A stretch of DNA of 64,000 nt. It comes from Pseudomonas turukhanskensis (lineage in GTDB: Bacteria > Pseudomonadota > Gammaproteobacteria > Pseudomonadales > Pseudomonadaceae). A model generated the notes under the pieces. That model saw only the letters and a program-made list of their open reading frames with translations, was not told where the DNA came from and made no database searches. The translations under genes were made by a program, and so were the position numbers. This document shows positions 53,223-60,158 of this stretch, piece by piece; position 1 is the first letter of the stretch; the number at the start of each line of letters is the position of its first letter. The stretch spans positions 62,001 to 126,000 of the forward strand of contig NZ_BSFN01000013.1 in assembly GCF_027922365.1 (NCBI RefSeq). The letters run 5' to 3'.

Positions 53223-53305
53223 CGGATATTCAGTAAAGCGAACATCGTGCAGTGAACGTCGTCTCGCGCCAGCGAGGTGCTAGGGAAACGGGTTAAGGAG
53301 GCGGT

Positions 53306-53770
53306 GTGACAATCCAGGCAATACCAGTTGACCACGGGCAATGGCCGCGTTTTCGAGACGCGTTGAAATCCACCAATTTGCCCTTGGACGATATTGAGCT
53401 CCCGGGCCGCACCTTTTTTGAGTTCCAGCGGGACGGTCAGACAGTCGGATGGGGTGGGTTTGAGAATTACGGCGCTGACGGTCTGCTGCTATCCCTGGTA
53501 GTCGAGACGGCCCATCGGTCGAAAGGGATGGGGGTGGCAACGCTTCAGCTAATTGAAGTGATCGCCGCCGAGCAGGGAATTACTCGACTGCACCTGCTCC
53601 CGACTACGGCGTCAGGTTTTTTTGAGCGCTTTGGATATGAGGTAAGGGAGCGCGGTTCCGAGCCCAAGCTAATTTCGCAAACTGAGCAGTTCAAAGGCCT
53701 CTGCCTAGGCTCGGCTCGCTATATGAGCAAGGTGCTGTCCGCAAAAATTACGCCCGAGCTCACCCCCTAA
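53306..53770 (+). CDS. arsN2: ArsN2-like GNAT acetyltransferase
   Basis: 154 aa, GNAT fold with acetyl-CoA loop around HRSKGMGVATLQLI and a C-terminal FFERFGYEVRER. GTG start behind AAGGAGG. ArsN-type GNATs of ars operons acetylate arsinothricin or related compounds and give resistance. The ArsN2 subtype call rests on size and on the divergent arsR neighbour. Appears intact. Confidence 0.8.
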   Translation: MTIQAIPVDHGQWPRFRDALKSTNLPLDDIELPGRTFFEFQRDGQTVGWGGFENYGADGLLLSLVVETAHRSKGMGVATLQLIEVIAAEQGITRLHLLPTTASGFFERFGYEVRERGSEPKLISQTEQFKGLCLGSARYMSKVLSAKITPELTP

Positions 53771-53824
53771 AGCGCAGAAAAACACGGTAGGCACTGCGTC
53801 CAGACGGGGTGAACGCTCAATGTG

Positions 53825-54068
53825 CTACGGCATGCCGAGGGCCGTATCTAGGATGGAAACATCATGTTGATGATCGTCGATCATCAACATGTGGGTATGG
53901 TCTCCCCAGTGATCGTGATGGCTCTGGGCGGTGGTAGATGCAATCTCCCAGGAAGGTTGTAGCAGCGTGCTCAAGGCCAAGATAGGTATGCCCGGCCCAA
54001 GCAGTGAAAAAGGCTAGAGCCAGGGCAATTACCAATAGGGTTGGCCTGCTATTACCGTGCATATCCAC
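53825..54068 (-). pseudogene. Frameshifted small His-rich membrane protein
   Basis: From ATG 54068 a frame encodes MDMHGNSRPTLLVIALALAFF..., one membrane segment and about 45 sensible residues. After HAATTFLG the sequence makes sense only in the next frame: EIASTTAQSHHDHWGDHTHM ... DDHQHDVSILDTALGMP then stop at 53825. The span is 244 nt, one base more than an 80-aa gene, so a single-base insertion near 53950 would explain it. The His-rich tail fits a nickel/cobalt-binding helper of the adjacent rcnRA. Sequencing error is possible. Confidence 0.6.
53863..53891. repeat. Perfect 14-bp inverted repeat with 1-bp spacer
   Basis: CATGTTGATGATCG, T, CGATCATCAACATG. It lies inside the His-rich reading frame and encodes part of the HMLMIDDHQHD stretch. 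Confidence 0.85.
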
Positions 54069-54113
54069 TCTCGATGCCCCAACAAGGCCATCGTCTATTA
54101 AAAAAATAGTTCT

Positions 54114-54143
54114 TTGACTACATCCCCCCTAGGGGGATAGGAT
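54114..54143 (+). promoter_or_regulatory. rcnR-rcnA promoter with RcnR-type operator in the spacer
   Basis: -35 TTGACT (54114-54119), 18-bp spacer, -10 TAGGAT (54138-54143). The spacer holds ATCCCCCCTAGGGGGAT (54122-54138), the C-tract/G-tract dyad bound by the RcnR/CsoR/FrmR family. Binding there would block RNA polymerase until metal releases the repressor. Confidence 0.8.
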
Positions 54144-54177
54144 TTAAGCGTAATTCATTGGCCGACGAGGCTCAAGC

Positions 54178-54471
54178 ATGACCGAACATACGCATGGCCA
54201 TGACCATATCCATCAAAGTCATGACGCAATCATCAAGCGCCTGAAACGGGCTGATGGGCACCTGCGCAGCATCATCACGATGATCGAAGAAGGCCGCGAG
54301 TGTGTGGACATTGCCCAGCAACTGCACGCGGTTGAAAAGGCCGTTTGCCAAGCCAAGCGCACACTTATTCAAGATCACATCGACCACTGCTTGGAGGACA
54401 CGGTTGAGGCCTTAAACAAAGGCGAACGTGGCCCTCTGGAAGCCTTTAAGCAAATCACCAAATACCTGTAG
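54178..54471 (+). CDS. rcnR: RcnR/FrmR-family nickel/cobalt-sensing repressor
   Basis: 97 aa, all-helical CsoR/RcnR/FrmR fold (IIKRLKRADGHLRSIITMIEEGRECVDIAQQLHAVEKAVCQAKRTLIQDHIDHCLED). The conserved Cys (ECVDIAQQL) and His residues (LHAVEKAV, DHIDHCL) are the metal ligands. A His-rich N-terminus (MTEHTHGHDHIHQSH) adds possible ligands and points to Ni/Co sensing. It is 6 bp before rcnA and preceded by a matching operator. Intact. Confidence 0.92.
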   Translation: MTEHTHGHDHIHQSHDAIIKRLKRADGHLRSIITMIEEGRECVDIAQQLHAVEKAVCQAKRTLIQDHIDHCLEDTVEALNKGERGPLEAFKQITKYL

Positions 54472-54477
54472 GTCGAC

Positions 54478-55584
54478 ATGCCCAATTTCGCAGAACTGCT
54501 GCAACAAGGCGGCGCTCACGCGTGGCTGTATTTCCCGAGCGCCATCTTGTTGGGGGCTTTGCACGGCTTGGAGCCAGGACATTCGAAAACGATGATGGCC
54601 GCTTTTATCGTCGCCATTCGTGGTTCGGTAAAACAGGCTGTTCTGCTCGGTCTGGCTGCCACGCTATCCCATACCGCTGTGGTTTGGCTGGTGGCTGTCG
54701 GGGGCATGTACCTCGGGCAAGGTCTCGATGCAGAAACCACCGAACCCTACTTTCAGCTTGCCTCGGCAGCGTTGATTATCGCCATTGCTTTGTGGATGCT
54801 CTGGCGCACTTGGCGCGGCGAACAAATGTTTCGCTTAGAGACTGCGCACGATCATCACGGCCATGATGAAACGCGGTTAGTGGATACAGGTCATGGCCAG
54901 GTGGAGCTGTCGATTTTTGAGCATGGCATGCCACCGCACTGGAGACTTAAATCGTTGAACGGCTCTCCGTGGGTCGCCTCCGACGTCAGCGTCACCACCA
55001 CTCGCGCGGATGGAACCAGCCAGAACTTCGCCTTTGCTGAGCAGCGTGGATTTCTTCAATCAATCGACGCTATCCCCGAACCCCATGAGTTCAGCGTACG
55101 CCTGAGCTTGGGGCAGACCGGTCATAGTCATGATTATGATCTGGACTATGCCGAGCACAGCCATGGCCATGATCATTTTGAACTGGAGCTTGGCGGCGAC
55201 GGCTATCAGGATGCCCATGAAAAGGCACACGCCAACGACATTCGTAAACGCTTCACTAACCGTGAGGTCACTACCGGTCAGATCATCGTTTTTGGTTTGA
55301 CCGGTGGCCTGATTCCTTGTCCGGCCGCCATCACGGTTTTATTGCTTTGCTTACAAGTGAAAGCAGTCAGCCTCGGCGCAGTGCTGGTGCTGTGCTTTAG
55401 CTTGGGGCTAGCGCTAACCCTGGTAACTGTGGGCGCCGCTGCTGCAATTGGCGCCCGTCAGGCGTCCAATCGCTGGCCTTGGTTGAGCACAGTGGCCCGC
55501 CGCGCGCCTTATCTCTCCAGCTTGCTGATTATCGGCGTGGGTATATACGTCGGCATAAACGGCTGGATCGGTTTGAGTGCGTGA
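54478..55584 (+). CDS. rcnA: Nickel/cobalt efflux transporter RcnA
   Basis: 368 aa, NicO family inner-membrane exporter. HGLEPGHSKT motif in the first helices, six predicted helices. A large cytoplasmic or periplasmic loop (about 120-260) carries His clusters (AHDHHGHDETR, EHSHGHDHFE). The second motif GGLIPCPAAITVLLL is intact. Coupled to rcnR by 6 bp. Looks fully functional, unlike several neighbours. A traX-like frame overlaps its stop by 4 bp. Confidence 0.93.
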   Translation: MPNFAELLQQGGAHAWLYFPSAILLGALHGLEPGHSKTMMAAFIVAIRGSVKQAVLLGLAATLSHTAVVWLVAVGGMYLGQGLDAETTEPYFQLASAALIIAIALWMLWRTWRGEQMFRLETAHDHHGHDETRLVDTGHGQVELSIFEHGMPPHWRLKSLNGSPWVASDVSVTTTRADGTSQNFAFAEQRGFLQSIDAIPEPHEFSVRLSLGQTGHSHDYDLDYAEHSHGHDHFELELGGDGYQDAHEKAHANDIRKRFTNREVTTGQIIVFGLTGGLIPCPAAITVLLLCLQVKAVSLGAVLVLCFSLGLALTLVTVGAAAAIGARQASNRWPWLSTVARRAPYLSSLLIIGVGIYVGINGWIGLSA

Positions 55585-55865
55585 GGCAGCAGACGACACA
55601 AAAAATCGGCATGGGCGCAACGGTGTGCTTAGACCTGATCAAGTGGCTGGCCATCGTCACGATGGGGATCGACCACCTGCGTTATGTGTAGCCGGAGCTT
55701 GGATGGATGTTTGCCCCAGAGCAGCTGTCCTTTCCACTGTCCTCCTTGGCAATAGCGGCGAATGTAGCGAGAAGAGAGCCGTGTCAGATTTTTAGTGATG
55801 ACGATGCGTGCTACTTGGAATACCCACTTAAAGCGATCATTGTTGGGCCCTCCATCTCTGGCTAG
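55581..55865 (+). pseudogene. TraX-family membrane protein pseudogene (nonsense and truncation)
   Basis: A GTG at 55581 overlaps the rcnA stop (GTGA). It opens a frame with LIKWLAIVTMGIDHLRYV, the TraX-family N-terminus. A TAG at 55689 replaces the Trp expected in RYVWPELGW, after which the same frame continues PELGWMFAPEQLSFPL ... AIAANVARRE until about 55790, then loses similarity. TraX family proteins are usually over 200 aa, so the gene is broken twice. Confidence 0.65.
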
Positions 55866-55875
55866 ACTAGCTGGC

Positions 55876-56217
55876 ATGAAACGTTACCTTCGCTCTTGCC
55901 TAATTGTGCTGCTCAGCCTGACGCTTCCCCTAAGCGGGATAGCGGGTCTCGCCGAAGCGACGGAACCATGCCCGATGAAAGCGGCGGGCATGGAAATGGT
56001 GGGGGATATGAGTCAAGACTGTTGCCAAGATCTGGGCAACCCTTCCGAGCATGGCAAACCCTGCAAATCTGGCCAGGAATGCAAGACCGCCACCCTGTTG
56101 CAGTTGTCTTTCGTAAAGCCGCCTATCACCTCGTCCAGCCCTGTTGGGGTTTCTTTTTCCAACGACTTCGCACCTGCCCAGGCCCCTTCCGGGGTGTGGC
56201 GACCTCCCCGCGTTTAA
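55876..56217 (+). CDS. Cys-rich exported small protein, CzcI/CopL-like
   Basis: 113 aa. Signal peptide MKRYLRSCLIVLLSLTLPLSGIAGLAEA. The mature part has Cys/Met motifs (CPMKAAGMEMVGDMSQDCC, GKPCKSGQECKT) and a conserved-looking C-terminal GVWRPPR. Such proteins precede outer-membrane CzcC/CusC-type genes in heavy-metal efflux operons and may bind or sense the metal in the periplasm. The start ATG 55876 is chosen for the signal peptide. Downstream is a czcC-like remnant. Confidence 0.65.
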   Translation: MKRYLRSCLIVLLSLTLPLSGIAGLAEATEPCPMKAAGMEMVGDMSQDCCQDLGNPSEHGKPCKSGQECKTATLLQLSFVKPPITSSSPVGVSFSNDFAPAQAPSGVWRPPRV

Positions 56218-56314
56218 TCCCTGTTACTAGCTGAGTTCCGCCCTGCCCATTGTGGGGTGGTTAGCCTGCGCACGCGTTTGAGCGGCGAGCAGGATCATCA
56301 CAGGGATCATAACC

Positions 56315-56523
56315 ATGTACTTCACACGCTATTGCTCAGGTTGGCCCGTCACGGCTGCCTTGGTGGCAACCGCGCTGGCATTGCCGAGCCCGGCCGCCCC
56401 CCTGAGTTTCGATGAAGCCCTGCGCTTGAGCGAAGCCAAAACCTTTATGCCACTAGCCGTTCACTGACAGCTTCTGGCCCAGAGTGTATAAAAACGCCGA
56501 GCCAAAATTGAAGTGCGCGCGTC
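56315..56523 (+). pseudogene. Remnant of a TolC/CzcC-like outer-membrane factor gene
   Basis: Frame MYFTRYCSGWPVTAALVATA... with a signal peptide and PLSFDEALRLSEAK, the usual N-terminus of mature CzcC/TolC-family proteins. It stops at codon 51 (TGA, 56465). The same frame then reads QLLAQSV, a second stop, and KRRAKIEVRA, resembling the first helices of the family. The remaining ~350 residues and the expected czcB/czcA are absent. Confidence 0.6.
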
Positions 56524-56777
56524 TACGTGGAATCTGAAATTTATCGGTAGGTCAGCAGATAAGGATTTTGCGTAGAAACGCATTTTTCTGCGCGACTTGT
56601 GATCTTTGCTAACCTTGAAAACGTTTTTACACAGCGTCGGCCGGTCGGTGGAATGCTGAGAGCAACGCCTAGGGGGAGATGTGCAAACGCCAATCGTCCC
56701 CTCATAAAATTTTCATGTCCGGTTGATATAACCGTTGTCAGGTAAGAAAAAGAACACACTCAGAAGCAGGGCAGCCC
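56524..56777. other. Leader and promoter region of the ugd operon
   Basis: AT-rich non-coding stretch. CATAAAATTTTCATG (56703-56717) is a near-palindrome, and GGTT-GATAT-AACC (56721-56733) overlaps a -10-like TATAAC. The -35 region is poor, so a two-component activator (PhoP, PmrA or ColR type) would be expected. Nothing coding seen. Confidence 0.4.
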
Positions 56778-58112
56778 ATGAAAGTGACCGTTTTCGGCAG
56801 CGGCTATGTCGGTTTGACTCAAGCCACTTGTCTGTCGGAAGTAGGCCATCAGGTCTGCTGTGTCGATATTGACGCACTGCGCGTCGACCAGCTCAATTCG
56901 GGACTCTCTCCTCTCTTCGAACAAAACCTTGAGCCACTTCTGCGCAAGAATTTGGCTGCAAATCGCTTGCGATTTACAACTGATGCAAAGGTAGCGGTCG
57001 ACTTTTCGGACCTTATTTTTATCGCCGTGGGCACTCCACCTCTTCAAGATGGCAGTGCGGATATGAGCCAGCTGTTTTCGGTGGTAGACAGCATCGCAAA
57101 ACACGCCCAATCCGCGAAAACACTGGTCAACAAGTCAACATCTCCGGTAGGAACAGTGGCTCGCATTGAGGCGCACTTGCGGGCGATCGGCGGTAACGAG
57201 GCAAAAGTAAGTTTTCGGGTCGCTAGCAACCCTGAGTTTCTCAAAGAAGGGTCTGCGGTCGCCGACTGCATGCGACCTGAGCGAATAATCGTAGGTACTG
57301 ACGATGAAGAAGTGGTTGCGCTTCTGCGTACGCTCTACAAGCCCTTTAGCCGCAGCCGTGAAAAATTCATTGTGATGGATTCGCGTAGCGCCGAGCTCAG
57401 CAAGTACGCCGCGAACTGCATGCTGGCGACTAAAATCTCCTTTATTAACGAAATGGCATTGTTGGCCGAGCACTTGGGTGCCGATATTGAGATGGTACGC
57501 AAGGGTATCGGCTCGGACCCTCGGATCGGCTACGACTTTATCTATCCAGGTTGCGGTTTCGGCGGTTCATGCTTCCCAAAAGACATCAGTGCCCTGCGCA
57601 AAGCAGCTGATGACATGGGTTCGCCCACGCCCTTAATGAAAGCGGTCGAAGACATCAATGCCGCGCAAAAACATCGGCTGTTTGAAAAGATCGATCGACA
57701 CTACAACGGTCGACTCTCGGGGAAAAATTTTGCGCTCTGGGGTCTGGCGTTCAAACCTAATACTGATGATATGCGCGAGGCGCCCAGCCAAGTACTGTTG
57801 CGTGAGTTGTGGCAGGCGGGCGCAAATGTGGTGGCCTACGACCCGCAGGCAATGAAAGAGGCACGTCATATCTTCGGATATGACCTAGTACTAGCTGACA
57901 GTAAAGAACAGGCCCTACACGGCGCGGACGCGTTGATCGTGGTCACCGAGTGGCAAGACTTTCGAGTGCTGGATCTAGAGCTTTTACGTCATCACTTGAC
58001 CGATTTGGTGGTGTTTGACGGTCGGAATTTGTATGAGCCCGAGGCGCTTGCCCAGGCGGGATTCTGCTATTACGCGATAGGCCGGGGCCTGCATCAACAG
58101 GTGCACCCATGA
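56778..58112 (+). CDS. ugd: UDP-glucose 6-dehydrogenase
   Basis: 444 aa. Rossmann GSGYVGLTQAT at the N-terminus, VGTPP, NPEFLKEG, and the catalytic Cys in GCGFGGSCFPKD (near residue 263). It oxidises UDP-glucose to UDP-glucuronate in the cytoplasm with NAD+. The start is the ATG giving MKVTVFGSGY. First gene of the operon; its stop overlaps the epimerase start (ATGA). Confidence 0.96.
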   Translation: MKVTVFGSGYVGLTQATCLSEVGHQVCCVDIDALRVDQLNSGLSPLFEQNLEPLLRKNLAANRLRFTTDAKVAVDFSDLIFIAVGTPPLQDGSADMSQLFSVVDSIAKHAQSAKTLVNKSTSPVGTVARIEAHLRAIGGNEAKVSFRVASNPEFLKEGSAVADCMRPERIIVGTDDEEVVALLRTLYKPFSRSREKFIVMDSRSAELSKYAANCMLATKISFINEMALLAEHLGADIEMVRKGIGSDPRIGYDFIYPGCGFGGSCFPKDISALRKAADDMGSPTPLMKAVEDINAAQKHRLFEKIDRHYNGRLSGKNFALWGLAFKPNTDDMREAPSQVLLRELWQAGANVVAYDPQAMKEARHIFGYDLVLADSKEQALHGADALIVVTEWQDFRVLDLELLRHHLTDLVVFDGRNLYEPEALAQAGFCYYAIGRGLHQQVHP

Positions 58113-59080
58113 GAGTTTTGCTCACTGGTGCTGCAGGATTTATTGGTTTTCATACGGCAAAACGGTTATGCGAAGAAGGCCATCAGGTTATCGGAGTCGA
58201 TAACCTCAATAGCTATTACAGCGTGGAGCTGAAACGAGACCGTCTCGCTCAGCTGGAGACGTATCCTAACTTTCAGTTTTGTCTCTTGGATGTAGCGGAT
58301 AAACCGGCCCTACTCGGACTCTTCGTGGGCGGAGCATTCGACCAGGTTATCCACCTGGCCGCCCAAGCCGGCGTGCGTTACTCAATCGACAATCCGGACA
58401 GCTATGCCCAATCCAATCTGATTGGGTTCCTGAACGTCCTTGAGGCCTGTCGAGCCTTTGTCCCTCGTCACTTAATCTATGCCTCCAGCAGCTCGGTATA
58501 TGGGTTGAGTACTGCGATGCCCTATGCCACCACGGACAAGGCAGATCGACCGGTTTCGTTTTACGCGGCTACCAAGCGGGCGAATGAATTAATGGCCCAC
58601 ACATATTCACACCTATACAACATCCCAATCACCGGGCTTCGTTTTTTTACCGTCTACGGGCCATGGGGGCGCCCAGATATGGCGCTGTTCAAGTTTACTG
58701 ACGCCATCCTTAACGGTCGCCCGATTGACGTTTACAACGACGGCGACATGTCGCGAGATTTCACCTACATCGACGATATCGTCGAAAGCCTAACTCGGCT
58801 GCTCCCCCTTCCTCCGGCTTCTGAAAATGGTACGCCAAACACTGTGTTCAACATCGGCCTGGGCGCCCCGGTCAAGCTCCTGGACTTCGTCGACAACATC
58901 GAATCAGCGTTGGGTATCAGCGCCACTCGAAATTACTTACCTCTTCAACCAGGCGAAGTTATCAATACCTGGGCGGACACCAGAGATTTAGAAGCGCGTA
59001 TCAATTTCCGCCCGCAGGTGACTGTAGCCAGCGGCGTGCGCGCTTTCGTCGACTGGTACCGCGCCTACTACGGCGTTTAG
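58109..59080 (+). CDS. UDP-glucuronate 4-epimerase-type SDR
   Basis: 323 aa, extended SDR. GAAGFIGFH at residues 7-15, active-site YAATK (Tyr near 152), and the GVDNLNSYYSVELKRDRL block characteristic of the LpsL/CapI UDP-glucuronate epimerases. It would turn UDP-GlcA into UDP-galacturonate. Overlaps ugd by 4 bp, so substrate supply and use are coupled. A UDP-glucose 4-epimerase role is less likely given the N-terminal block and neighbour. Confidence 0.88.
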   Translation: MRVLLTGAAGFIGFHTAKRLCEEGHQVIGVDNLNSYYSVELKRDRLAQLETYPNFQFCLLDVADKPALLGLFVGGAFDQVIHLAAQAGVRYSIDNPDSYAQSNLIGFLNVLEACRAFVPRHLIYASSSSVYGLSTAMPYATTDKADRPVSFYAATKRANELMAHTYSHLYNIPITGLRFFTVYGPWGRPDMALFKFTDAILNGRPIDVYNDGDMSRDFTYIDDIVESLTRLLPLPPASENGTPNTVFNIGLGAPVKLLDFVDNIESALGISATRNYLPLQPGEVINTWADTRDLEARINFRPQVTVASGVRAFVDWYRAYYGV

Positions 59081-59115
59081 TCGTCCACACAACCTGCACT
59101 TAGTAAGGAAATCCG

Positions 59116-59859
59116 ATGCACGAAACGCCTTATGTCTCGGTCTTGATTCCCGCTAAAAATGAAGCCGGCAACATCGCCCCCTTACTGGAAGAAGTCCGGA
59201 CGGCCCTTGCCAAAGAGCGCTTTGAAGTCATCGTTGTGGACGACGGCAGCACTGACAGCACGGCCGCTGAGCTACAAGCACTGAAAGCTGCTGGCTATGC
59301 CCAACTTCGTATGCTCAGCCACGCGCGCTCATTAGGGCAGAGCACGTCTATCTATCATGCCGCCGAGGCTGCTCGTGGCCATTGGTTGGCAACGCTGGAT
59401 GGCGACGGGCAAAACGACCCCGCTGACCTGCCAAAAATGCTTGAGTTGGTGCGAGGTTCGGAGGGCAAGCTCGGCGGAGTGAAACTCGTAGCCGGGCATC
59501 GTGTAAACCGGCGCGATACCGCGAGCAAGCGGTGGGCCTCGCGCTTCGCAAACAAGCTGCGTGCCAGCTTACTCAAAGATCAAACACCTGATACCGGTTG
59601 CGGTATCAAGCTGATAGAACGCGAAGCGTTTTTACGCTTGCCTTACTTCGACCATATGCACCGCTTCATTCCTGCCTTAATTCGTCGTCATAACGGGCGT
59701 ATGTTGGTGCATCCCGTCAATCATCGTGAACGCGGCGCTGGTGTTTCCAACTACGGCAATCTAGATCGAGCCCTTGTAGGAATAGTCGATCTTTTCGGTG
59801 TTTGGTGGCTTATTCGCCGCACGCGCTTGGACGCCATCGCATTAGAAACCGAGGTTTGA
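59116..59859 (+). CDS. Family 2 polyprenyl-phosphate glycosyltransferase
   Basis: 247 aa, GT-A fold: VSVLIPAKNEAGNI, VVDDGSTDST, LDGDGQNDP with the DxD-like metal site, DTGCGIKLIERE. Size and motifs match DPM1/ArnC/RgtE-type enzymes that move a sugar from UDP to polyprenyl phosphate. The chain has no clear pair of C-terminal membrane helices. With UDP-GalA or UDP-GlcA made by the two genes upstream, the product would be a polyprenyl-phospho-uronic acid. Confidence 0.85.
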   Translation: MHETPYVSVLIPAKNEAGNIAPLLEEVRTALAKERFEVIVVDDGSTDSTAAELQALKAAGYAQLRMLSHARSLGQSTSIYHAAEAARGHWLATLDGDGQNDPADLPKMLELVRGSEGKLGGVKLVAGHRVNRRDTASKRWASRFANKLRASLLKDQTPDTGCGIKLIEREAFLRLPYFDHMHRFIPALIRRHNGRMLVHPVNHRERGAGVSNYGNLDRALVGIVDLFGVWWLIRRTRLDAIALETEV

Positions 59860-59860
59860 T

Positions 59861-60154
59861 ATGGGCAGAGAGTCGTTGTGGTTGGCCATTGGTTTTGCTG
59901 GCCAACTCGCGTTTACGGGGCGCTTCGTTTTGCAGTGGCTGTACAGCGAATACAAAAAACGCAGCGTAATACCGGTGGCTTTCTGGTACCTGAGCATTGT
60001 AGGCAGCGCGCTATTGCTGGCTTACGCCATCTACCGACAAGACCCCGTTTTTATAGCCGGCCAGTCTTTTGGTTTCATCGTCTACCTGCGAAATCTACAG
60101 CTGATCGCCAAGCTTCGCGGGCAGGAAAGCGCCGACTCTGAGAGTAAGGACTGA
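59861..60154 (+). CDS. LAB_N-domain small membrane protein
   Basis: 97 aa, three hydrophobic segments, matching the 'lipid A biosynthesis N-terminal' domain (GFAGQLAFTGRFVLQWLYSEYKKRS, FWYLSIVGSALLLAYAIYRQDPVFIAGQ, FIVYLRNLQLI). These SMR-like proteins sit beside polyprenyl-phosphate glycosyltransferases and may act as flippase or membrane anchor. Starts 1 bp after the glycosyltransferase stop. Confidence 0.85.
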   Translation: MGRESLWLAIGFAGQLAFTGRFVLQWLYSEYKKRSVIPVAFWYLSIVGSALLLAYAIYRQDPVFIAGQSFGFIVYLRNLQLIAKLRGQESADSESKD

Positions 60155-60158
60155 CACA

